DNA of 42,066 nucleotides, from assembly GCA_036374835.1 (NCBI GenBank), contig DASUTB010000038.1:1-42066 (forward strand). The letters are read 5' to 3'. The DNA comes from DASUTB01 sp036374835 (GTDB lineage: Bacteria; Actinomycetota; Actinomycetes; Jiangellales; Jiangellaceae). The notes beneath the pieces are model-generated. The model saw only the letters and a list, made by a program, of their open reading frames with translations. It did no database searches and had not been told where the DNA came from. The translations under genes were made by a program, and so were the position numbers. Positions 15,568 through 22,191 of this stretch are shown here, one piece after another; within the stretch, counting starts at the first letter, position 1; each line of letters opens with the position of its first letter.

Positions 15568-16748
15568 GAGCCAGAAACCTCCGGATGGAGTCGGATGAGC
15601 GGCTGGCCGGGGCCGACCGGGTCGCCGTCCTCGACAAGCCACTCGATGACCGTCCCGCCGTGTGGGGCGAGCACGTCGGCCGAGTCGCGAAGCGAGGTGA
15701 CCGTGCCGACCACGCTGTCGGCCTTTAGATTGTCTCCCACCGTAACGTCACCGCGGGTGAAGGTGCCTTTGATCGGCGAGATGACCAGGCGCCAGGTGGG
15801 GCTGGCGTCCAGCGGATTGGACTGGGCGTGTTTGTCGACGAAGGCCCGGGCATCGTCGAGCTGGTCCGGCGTCTTGAGCGCGAACGTCTCGACGCCGGGC
15901 AGCGCCCGCTTTGCCAGACCGGTCAGCGTGCCGGCCGGGGGTACCTCGAGCAGGCCGGTGACGCCGAGTTCGGCCATCGTCTCCTGGCACAGATCCCACC
16001 GCACTGGGTTGGCAACCTGATCGACCATGCGGTTAAGCACCTGCCGGCCGTCGTGAATGATCCGGCCGTCGCGATTGGACATCAACCGCGACCGCGGGTC
16101 GTGCACGCTGATCGACCGTGCGTAGCCGCGCAGCACGTCGACCGCCGGTGCCATGTGTTCGGTGTGGAAGGCGCCGGCGACCGAGAGCGGGCGCAGCCGG
16201 GCCTTGGCCGGCGGGTCGGCGGCGAGCGCGTCGAGCTGCTCGAGCGTGCCGGCCGCGACGACCTGCCCCGCGCCGTTGACGTTGGCTGGTGTTAGGCCGT
16301 GTCTGGCGAGCGCCTCGGCAACCTCATCAGCAGCCCCGCCGAGCACGGCCGTCATACCCGTCGGCGTGGCCTTGGCCGCCTCGGCCATGGCGCGGCCGCG
16401 CTCGCGCACGAACACCATCGCCTGCTCGGCCGTGATGACCCGTACGCCGGCCGCGGCCGTGATCTCACCGACGCTGTGCCCGGCTGCGGCGCCGACCTTG
16501 TCGAAGGCATCGGCCGGGTGCGGGAAGAGTGCGAGGGCGCTGAGCAGGCCGGAGGCGACTAGGAGTGGTTGGGCGATCGCGGTGTCCCGGATGGTTTCAG
16601 CGTCCGCCTTGGTCCCGAAGTAGGCGAGGTCGAGCCCGGCGACGGCGGACAGCCAGCTGATCCGGTCGGCGAAAACCGGGTCTTCGAGCCACGGGGCGAG
16701 GAAACCAGGGGCTTGCGCGCCCTGGCCCGGAGCAACTACGACGAGCAC
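15564..16748 (-). CDS. fabD: Malonyl-CoA:ACP transacylase with C-terminal biotinyl-like domain
   Basis: A 394-residue enzyme, about 80 longer than the usual FabD. The transacylase part (about 1-305) has APGQGAQ near the start, the nucleophile S92 in GHSVGE, and the catalytic-site histidine H195 in GAFHTEHM. Residues ~319-390 form an added beta-rich domain resembling biotinyl/lipoyl carriers (VISPIKGTFTRGDVTVGDNL, then DVLAPHGGTVIEWLVEDGDPVGPGQPLIRL). At the position of the EAMKM attachment lysine it has TSLRD, so R354 replaces lysine and the domain should not be modified. GTG 16748 is chosen because it gives the family-like VLVVVAPGQGAQ; a TTG at 16799 is also in frame. First gene after fasR in the fatty-acid operon. 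Confidence 0.93.
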   Translation of the reverse strand: MLVVVAPGQGAQAPGFLAPWLEDPVFADRISWLSAVAGLDLAYFGTKADAETIRDTAIAQPLLVASGLLSALALFPHPADAFDKVGAAAGHSVGEITAAAGVRVITAEQAMVFVRERGRAMAEAAKATPTGMTAVLGGAADEVAEALARHGLTPANVNGAGQVVAAGTLEQLDALAADPPAKARLRPLSVAGAFHTEHMAPAVDVLRGYARSISVHDPRSRLMSNRDGRIIHDGRQVLNRMVDQVANPVRWDLCQETMAELGVTGLLEVPPAGTLTGLAKRALPGVETFALKTPDQLDDARAFVDKHAQSNPLDASPTWRLVISPIKGTFTRGDVTVGDNLKADSVVGTVTSLRDSADVLAPHGGTVIEWLVEDGDPVGPGQPLIRLHPEVSGS

Positions 16749-16846
16749 CTCTCCAGCCTCTCTTAGGTCGGGCTCTGGCGGCGTCTCCTTCGCTGACAAC
16801 CTCGTCTTCCCAGCTTTGTGCGAGTCCTACAAGACGCACCCTCCCA

Positions 16847-16896
16847 TGATCATGATCAATCACCCCCGGTTTTTGCTGGTCGAATGAACATGATCA
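16847..16896. repeat. Inverted repeat between fasR and fabD
   Basis: TGATCATGATCAATC (16847-16861) and GAATGAACATGATCA (16882-16896) form an imperfect inverted repeat (two mismatched pairs) with a 20-nt spacer. The right arm contains the fasR stop. The same layout, with the same spacer length, recurs at 31278-31327 downstream of dinB. Here it could be a fasR terminator or an operator of the fab operon. On the minus strand, TGATCA and TAGGAC 17 bases apart could form a weak fabD promoter. Confidence 0.6.
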
Positions 16897-18093
16897 CGGG
16901 GTGTCGGGAGACTCGAGCCGGCCGAGCGTCAGGGCGAGCCGGAGGGTGTAGGCGTCCCGCGGATCCGCCGGAGTGAGGCCGGACGCCTCGCCGATCCGAC
17001 GCAGCCGGTAGCGAACGGTGTTCGGGTGGACGAACAGGAGCCGGGCGGCGGCCTCAACCGAGCCGCCCGATTCGAGGTATGCCCCGAGCGTCTCGACCAC
17101 GACCGGACCGGCCGCTGCGATCGGTCGGTAGACCTCGTCGACGAGCGTGCGGCGAGCCGTCTCGTCACCTGCGAGCGCGCGCTCCGGGAGCAGCGCGTCC
17201 GCGAAGGCCGGCCGCGGAGCGTCCGCCCAGCCGCGTGCCGCGCGCAGCCCGGCGACCGCAACCCGCGCGGACTCCGCGGCGGCGACGAGGTCCGGCACCG
17301 GTGGCCCGACCACGACCGGACCGTCGCCGAAATGTCCGCACACCGCCTCGGCGGCCTTCAGCGGATCGTCGGCACCGCCGAGGATGGCGACGACGCGGTC
17401 GCCCTGCGCGCCAGTGAGCGCGTCGTACCCCGCCCGCCGCGCCGCTCGGCGGATCGCGTCCACGACCGCGTCCGGGCCGCCCGGGTGCAGTTCGGCGGCC
17501 GGAAACCAGCCGACCGTGACCACAACCGGGCCCTGCTCGGTCCAGCCGAGCGCGGCGGCGCGGGAGCGCACCTCGTCGTCCGCCTCACCGCGCAGTACCG
17601 AGTCGACGACGAGTGCCTCGAGCCGCGCGTCCCACGCGCCGCGCGCCTCGGCCGCGCGCGCGTAGACGTCGGCGGTTGCGAACGCGACCTCGCGCGAGTA
17701 CCTCAGGACTCCGGCCCAGACTTCCGCTGCGGCGTCCTCGCCGACCACGTCGGCCACCGACTCTTCGACCACTTCGATGGCCACCCGGACGACCTGCACC
17801 GTCTGCTGCAGGGTCATCGCGCGCAGCAGTTCGCGCGGTGCGGTGCCGAACACGTCGGTCGTAATCTGCGGGCTGTCGTTGCTCGGATCCCGGTACCACT
17901 CCACGAACGAGGCGATGCCGGCCTGGATGACCAGGCCGACCCACGAGCGCTCTTCGGCCGGCATGTCGCGGTACCACGGGAACCGCTGCTCCATCCGGCC
18001 GATGGTGGCCGTGGCGAGCGCGCCGGTCGCGCGCTCGAGTTGTCGGATGGTGCGCGCGTGTGCGGCGTTCGGCGTGGAGGCGGGTTGCGGCAT
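16894..18093 (-). CDS. fasR: PucR-type transcriptional regulator of fatty-acid synthesis, FasR-like
   Basis: A 399-residue regulator. The N-terminal region is helical (RTIRQLERATGALATATIGRMEQRFPWYRDMPAEERSWVGLVIQAGI, seen in parts). The C-terminus has the HTH_30 domain of PucR proteins: SVEAAARLLFVHPNTVRYRLRRIGEASGLTPADPRDAYTLRLAL. In Streptomyces the gene directly upstream of fabD encodes FasR, an activator of the fabDHPF operon; the same position and architecture make that the likely role here. The gap to fabD (145 bp) holds an inverted repeat. It is divergent from a small membrane-protein gene at 18206. Confidence 0.88.
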   Translation of the reverse strand: MPQPASTPNAAHARTIRQLERATGALATATIGRMEQRFPWYRDMPAEERSWVGLVIQAGIASFVEWYRDPSNDSPQITTDVFGTAPRELLRAMTLQQTVQVVRVAIEVVEESVADVVGEDAAAEVWAGVLRYSREVAFATADVYARAAEARGAWDARLEALVVDSVLRGEADDEVRSRAAALGWTEQGPVVVTVGWFPAAELHPGGPDAVVDAIRRAARRAGYDALTGAQGDRVVAILGGADDPLKAAEAVCGHFGDGPVVVGPPVPDLVAAAESARVAVAGLRAARGWADAPRPAFADALLPERALAGDETARRTLVDEVYRPIAAAGPVVVETLGAYLESGGSVEAAARLLFVHPNTVRYRLRRIGEASGLTPADPRDAYTLRLALTLGRLESPDTP

Positions 18094-18205
18094 GGTGGCG
18101 AGAAGGGGAGGTGGGGGATTGTCGGACGGCCAGCTACTTGTGCTAAGCCTACAAGGACGGGACTGGGCTAGGAATCATGCGGCCGACCGCGTTAGCCTGA
18201 TCGAC

Positions 18206-18697
18206 ATGTCTGGTACGACGCCGTCCGGTGCGTCTGCACCAGGAATGACGCTTGAAGAACTCGCCGCCCACTTCACGCGGCGAGCATTGATCAGCGAGGC
18301 GTTATGCATAGTCCTGCTCGCATTGAATATGTTCGTTTTCTGGGACACTCCGGGCGGGCCTTGGGGCATCATCGTGACAGTCGTGCTCAGCGGTCTCGTG
18401 CTCGGCCGGGTGTGGTGGCTGCCGTACAAGCACCTCCGCCCCGTTCCGCGCGACGCGGCCATCGATCCGCAAGGCGCGGCGCGAACGCTGCGCCAGGTGG
18501 CCGAGCCGGCACTGCGGCTGCTACTGCTTCCGACCCTGATCGGTTTCGCGGCCACGTTGTTGTCGCAGGGCTGGCTGCCGGTCTTCTTCGGCGCCTTGAT
18601 CTCGCTCGGCGGGTACACCTTCCTCGGACCGTTCCGCACCCAGCTCGGCCGCTGGCGGGACCGCCTCGAGCTCGAGGGCGGCAAGACCGGTCTGTAG
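18206..18697 (+). CDS. Small integral membrane protein of unknown function
   Basis: A 163-residue protein, MSGTTPSGASAPGMTLEELAAHFTRR then four hydrophobic segments: ALISEALCIVLLALNMFVF, WGIIVTVVLSGLVLGRVWWL, ALRLLLLPTLIGFAATLLSQ and WLPVFFGALISLGGYTFLG. The C-terminus is polar and cytosolic-like (RTQLGRWRDRLELEGGKTGL). No family is recognised. The ATG at 18206 lies seven bases after TAGCCT (18193-18198), consistent with a leaderless transcript. It diverges from fasR; no functional link is evident. Confidence 0.72.
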   Translation: MSGTTPSGASAPGMTLEELAAHFTRRALISEALCIVLLALNMFVFWDTPGGPWGIIVTVVLSGLVLGRVWWLPYKHLRPVPRDAAIDPQGAARTLRQVAEPALRLLLLPTLIGFAATLLSQGWLPVFFGALISLGGYTFLGPFRTQLGRWRDRLELEGGKTGL

Positions 18698-18721
18698 CTT
18701 GCCCGAAATGGGCTAACATAG

Positions 18722-19450
18722 TCATTTCTGGTCGAGCCGGGCCGCGATGCCGTCCAAGAGCCGCTCGAGTCCGTATTCGAAATCCGCGTCCATGGTCTTG
18801 TGCACGTCGAGCACCTCGGCGTCCGAGTAGCTGGAGTAGAGCTCGTGCACGATCGGGTGATCCTCGGCCGCGGTCATGGCCGCTTTCAGTTCCGCTCGCA
18901 GCTGCGCCTCGTCCGTCCTGTCCATCCAGTTCAGGTAGGCGGCCTCGCTGATCGCGATGCCCAGCGTGTAGGCGGAGACAGTGCTCATCACCCGTTCGGC
19001 TTCCCGGAGGTCGAAGCCGGCCCGCGTCAGCAGTGTGACCGAGCTTTCGGTGATCTTCATCAGGTTCGGCCCCATGGATGCCGCGACGATGTTGTCCAGC
19101 ACCGATACCAGCCAGGGGTGCCGGTGTACTCCGGCGCGCACGCTATGGCCGAAACGGCTCATCGCGGCGCGCCAGTCGGCCGCGTCACCAGGGTCGGGGA
19201 TCTCCACCTCCCCGTAGATCTGGTCGATCACGAGCTGGATGAGCTCGTCGCGGTTGGCCACGTGCCAGTACAGCGACGTGGCCCCTGACTTCAGTCGAGC
19301 GGCGAGCTTGCGCATGCTCAGCGCTTCGATGCCTTGGGCGTCGAGCAGCGCGATGGCCTCGCTGACGATCTGTTCCCGGGTGAGTGTGGATCGCTCCGAC
19401 CGGGCAGGGCGGGACCAAACCGATGTGAACGCCCCATCGCTGGCTGGCAT
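18722..19450 (-). CDS. TetR-family repressor (TetR_C type)
   Basis: A 242-residue regulator. The N-terminal DNA-binding domain (about 22-70) reads LTREQIVSEAIALLDAQGIEALSMRKLAARLKSGATSLYWHVANRDELIQLV, with the helix-turn-helix in SMRKLAARLKSGATSLYWHV, which is the sequence style of TetR/tetracycline-type members. The large C-terminal domain (about 95-235) would bind the inducer. The ATG 19450 follows GGGAG. It diverges from a DrrAB-like exporter operon and most likely represses both directions through the two nested palindromes at 19488-19543. The inducer is probably a molecule the exporter removes. Confidence 0.92.
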   Translation of the reverse strand: MPASDGAFTSVWSRPARSERSTLTREQIVSEAIALLDAQGIEALSMRKLAARLKSGATSLYWHVANRDELIQLVIDQIYGEVEIPDPGDAADWRAAMSRFGHSVRAGVHRHPWLVSVLDNIVAASMGPNLMKITESSVTLLTRAGFDLREAERVMSTVSAYTLGIAISEAAYLNWMDRTDEAQLRAELKAAMTAAEDHPIVHELYSSYSDAEVLDVHKTMDADFEYGLERLLDGIAARLDQK

Positions 19451-19487
19451 CTCGGAACTCCCCGTTCGGCGGACTGCAATAGTACAT

Positions 19488-19543
19488 CGTACCAGTGCTC
19501 GCACACCGTTCTAGGATCTGGTACGGTGTTCGAGACCTAGAAC
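19488..19543. promoter_or_regulatory. Overlapping operator palindromes in the TetR/ABC divergent region
   Basis: Two perfect 8-bp inverted pairs interlock: CGTACCAG (19488-19495) with CTGGTACG (19518-19525), and GTTCTAGG (19508-19515) with CCTAGAAC (19536-19543). They lie between the TetR gene (start 19450) and the ABC operon (start 19570). On the minus strand TACGAT and TACTAT-like boxes overlap the first pair, so a bound repressor would block the tetR promoter. Confidence 0.55.
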
Positions 19544-19569
19544 GCTGTACGAGTCTGGAGGAGTACCTC

Positions 19570-20532
19570 ATGGCAGCGAGATCCGCGATTCGGGTGACCG
19601 GGCTGAGCAAGTCTTACGGGGAGACCTTGGTCCTCGACGGCATCGACTTCGACGTCCCCGAGGGCAGCGTCTTCGCGCTGCTCGGCCCGAATGGGGCGGG
19701 CAAGACGACCGCCGTGAACATCATGTCCACGTTGATCAGCGCCGACTCCGGCGAAGTCTCGGTCGCCGGACACGACGTCGACGAGGCATCGGATGATGTG
19801 CGGGCCGCGATCGGGGTGACGGGCCAGTTCGCCGCGGTCGACAACCAGCTCACCGGCCGGGAGAACCTCATCCTGATGGGCGACCTGCACCACCTCCCGA
19901 AGGCCGAGGTCGGCAAGCGGACAAATGACCTGCTGGAGCGGTTCGATCTGGTCGACGCCGGTAAGAAGCCGGCTGCGACCTATTCCGGCGGGATGCGCAG
20001 GCGACTGGACCTGGCGATGAGCCTGATGGGTGACCCGCGGATCATCTTCCTGGATGAGCCGACGACCGGCCTCGACCCGCGCAGCCGCCGCACCATGTGG
20101 GAGATCATCCGTAAGCTCGTGAAGGACGGAGTCACGATCTTCCTCACCACCCAGTATCTGGACGAGGCCGACGAATTGGCCAACCGGATCGCACTGCTCG
20201 ACCACGGCAAGATCGTCGCCGAAGGAACGCCGGAAGAGCTCAAGCGACTCATTCCGGGCGGGCATGTGCTGCTGCGGGTCGCCGATGCGCGCGGGCTCGC
20301 CTCGGCACAGGCGTTGGTCGCGGACGGCGTGCGCGACGACGACGCGCTCACCCTGCAGGTACCCAACGACGGCAGCCTGCGGGCTCTGAAGCAGCTGATG
20401 GACCAGTTGGACGACGAATCGATCGAGGTCACCGAGCTGACCGTGCACACACCCGATCTGGACGACGTCTTCCTGGCGCTCACCGGGCGCCCGGCCGAGA
20501 ACCAAGAGCACGAGAAGGAGACCGTACGATGA
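19570..20532 (+). CDS. Daunorubicin-resistance-type ABC ATPase (DrrA-like)
   Basis: A 320-residue ATPase. Walker A is GPNGAGKTTAVN, the signature is YSGGMRRRLDLA, Walker B is IIFLDEPTTGLDPRSRR, and the switch region reads TTQYLDEADELANRIALLDHG, the form typical of DrrA (TQYLEEAD). The C-terminal accessory domain ends TVHTPDLDDVFLALTG. ATG 19570 follows GGAGGAG. It overlaps the permease start by four bases (ATGA). Together they form a two-component ABC exporter for hydrophobic drugs or an endogenous lipid-like compound, controlled by the divergent TetR regulator. Confidence 0.93.
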   Translation: MAARSAIRVTGLSKSYGETLVLDGIDFDVPEGSVFALLGPNGAGKTTAVNIMSTLISADSGEVSVAGHDVDEASDDVRAAIGVTGQFAAVDNQLTGRENLILMGDLHHLPKAEVGKRTNDLLERFDLVDAGKKPAATYSGGMRRRLDLAMSLMGDPRIIFLDEPTTGLDPRSRRTMWEIIRKLVKDGVTIFLTTQYLDEADELANRIALLDHGKIVAEGTPEELKRLIPGGHVLLRVADARGLASAQALVADGVRDDDALTLQVPNDGSLRALKQLMDQLDDESIEVTELTVHTPDLDDVFLALTGRPAENQEHEKETVR

Positions 20533-21368
20533 CATCTGCGGCATCTATTGCGAACACCCGCAAATACGCGCTGCGTGATTCGACGACCATGCTGCGTCGG
20601 CAGCTCAAACACCAGCTGCGATACCCGACTGCCATCCTGCTGGTGCTGGGCGTCCCGATCATCCTCCTGCTGCTGTTCGTCTACGTCTTCGGCGACACCA
20701 TGGGCGCCGGGCTTGGCGGCGGCGGACGCGACACCTACACCAACTACGTCACGCCGGCCATTCTCGTGATGACCGTCGCCAGCGCCGTCCAAGGCACCTC
20801 GATCTCAGTCGCGATGGACATGGCCGAAGGCATCGTCGCCAGGTTCCGCACTATGGCCATCGCCCGGGTCTCGGTGCTGACCGGTCATGTGCTGGGTAGC
20901 CTGATCCAGACCATGGTCGGGCTAGCAGCCGTCGTCGGCGTGGCATTGCTCATCGGATTCAACCCCAACGCCACAGCCATCGAGTGGCTGGCGGTGACCG
21001 GCCTGTTCGCCCTGTTCTCGCTAGCAATGATCTGGCTATCGGTCGCCTTGGGATTGTGGACCAAGACCGTCGAGGCAGCCAGCAACGTCGGAATGCCGCT
21101 GATCCTGCTGCCCTTCCTCGGCAGCGGATTCGTGCCGACGGATTCGATGCCGGGTGGGCTGCGATGGTTCGCCGAGTACCAGCCGTTCACGCCGATCATG
21201 GAGACCGTCCGTGGGCTGATGCTGGGCACCGAAATCGGCAGCAGTGGCTGGCAGGCACTCGCTTGGTGTGTCGGCATCGCCCTGGTCGGCTACCTGTGGG
21301 CGAAGAAGCTCTACAACCGCGACCCGTCCGGAGCCGGGCGTTCCTACTCGGCAATGACCGCGGCGTGA
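20529..21368 (+). CDS. ABC-2 permease (DrrB-like)
   Basis: A 279-residue membrane protein with a cytosolic N-terminus (TMLRRQLKHQLRYP) and six hydrophobic segments, among them TAILLVLGVPIILLLLFVYVFG, VVGVALLIGF, LAVTGLFALFSLAMIWLSVALGLW and the C-terminal LAWCVGIALVGYLWA. The amphipathic EYQPFTPIMETVRGLMLG near residue 225 is the usual DrrB/ABC2 feature. It is coupled to the ATPase gene by an ATGA overlap and followed 67 bp later by a DUF4097 gene. Confidence 0.9.
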   Translation: MTSAASIANTRKYALRDSTTMLRRQLKHQLRYPTAILLVLGVPIILLLLFVYVFGDTMGAGLGGGGRDTYTNYVTPAILVMTVASAVQGTSISVAMDMAEGIVARFRTMAIARVSVLTGHVLGSLIQTMVGLAAVVGVALLIGFNPNATAIEWLAVTGLFALFSLAMIWLSVALGLWTKTVEAASNVGMPLILLPFLGSGFVPTDSMPGGLRWFAEYQPFTPIMETVRGLMLGTEIGSSGWQALAWCVGIALVGYLWAKKLYNRDPSGAGRSYSAMTAA

Positions 21369-21435
21369 GGCGTACACCGTCGTGATCACCCGGACTACGA
21401 GTGCGCCGATCCTCCAATCATCGAAGGAGAGCACA

Positions 21436-22098
21436 ATGCAGAGGTTCGACACCCCTACTCCGATCTCGGCCGTCCTGGACGCCCCGGCCGGACGTATCCG
21501 GCTCGTTGCGGCGGACCGCTCCGATACGGCGGTCGAGGTCCTACCGGCGGATGCGTCGCGCGGCCGCGACGTAAAGCTTGCGGAGCGGACCAGTGTCGAG
21601 TGCGCTGACGGCATCCTACGGATCGAGGCGCCGAGTAAGAACCAGCTCGGCCACCCCGGATCCATCGATGTGACCGTCCAGCTACCAACCGGCTCCCACG
21701 TCGAGGCCAAGGTCGCCAGCGCTGAATTCCGGGGCGTCGGGCAGTTCGGCGACGTCGTGTTCGAGGGTGCTCAGAGTGCGATCGAGATCGATGCGGCGGC
21801 GAGCGTCCGCGTCACCACCGCCACCGGTGATGTCTCGGTCGGCCGTCTCGACGGCCCGGCGGAGATCAGCATCGCAATGGGCGACATCCGGATTGCCGAG
21901 GCCGTTCATGGCACGGTCACGCTGGCCACCCAGTTGGGGGATATCAGCGTCGGTGCCGCCCGTGGCGTCTCCGCCTCGCTGGACGCCGGCACCACTCTGG
22001 GTCGGATCCACAACGCGCTCAAGAACGCCGACGGCGCAGCCGACCTGAACATCCACGCCACCACCACGTCTGGCGACATCGACGCGCGCAGCCTCTGA
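21436..22098 (+). CDS. DUF4097 beta-strand repeat protein
   Basis: A 220-residue protein made of short repeated beta strands (for example SAIEIDAAASVRVTTATGDVSVGRLDG, AEISIAMGDIRIAEAVHG and TVTLATQLGDISVGAARG), the right-handed beta-solenoid-like pattern of DUF4097 (adhesin-like putative family). The GDI/GDV steps recur every ~20 residues. There is no signal peptide, so it is probably cytosolic. ATG 21436 follows GAAGGAGAG. The gene follows a TetR-controlled DrrAB exporter, a recurrent actinobacterial neighbourhood, which suggests an accessory or sensing role. The biochemical function is unknown. Confidence 0.85.
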   Translation: MQRFDTPTPISAVLDAPAGRIRLVAADRSDTAVEVLPADASRGRDVKLAERTSVECADGILRIEAPSKNQLGHPGSIDVTVQLPTGSHVEAKVASAEFRGVGQFGDVVFEGAQSAIEIDAAASVRVTTATGDVSVGRLDGPAEISIAMGDIRIAEAVHGTVTLATQLGDISVGAARGVSASLDAGTTLGRIHNALKNADGAADLNIHATTTSGDIDARSL

Positions 22099-22145
22099 GC
22101 GTCCGGGTTCAATGCGCGGCGTGTACCTGCGTTGCGCGGTCTACA

Positions 22146-22183
22146 GACCACGTTTGGCATGGAATTCCGTGCCAAACGTGGTC
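22146..22183. repeat. 38-bp near-perfect palindrome between convergent genes
   Basis: The sequence runs from GACCACGTTTGGCATGG through the centre GAATTC to its mirror CGTGCCAAACGTGGTC, with a single mismatched pair. It lies between the DUF4097 stop (22098) and the aceE stop (22192), so it can act as a terminator for both. Two further 38-bp members are at 38632-38669 and 38754-38791. Confidence 0.85.
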
Positions 22184-22191
22184 ATTCTGGG

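Noticed and set aside
14278..16020. 580-codon plus-strand frame across acpP, fabH and fabD
   Set aside because: Runs antisense across three canonical fatty-acid genes; no domain is visible.
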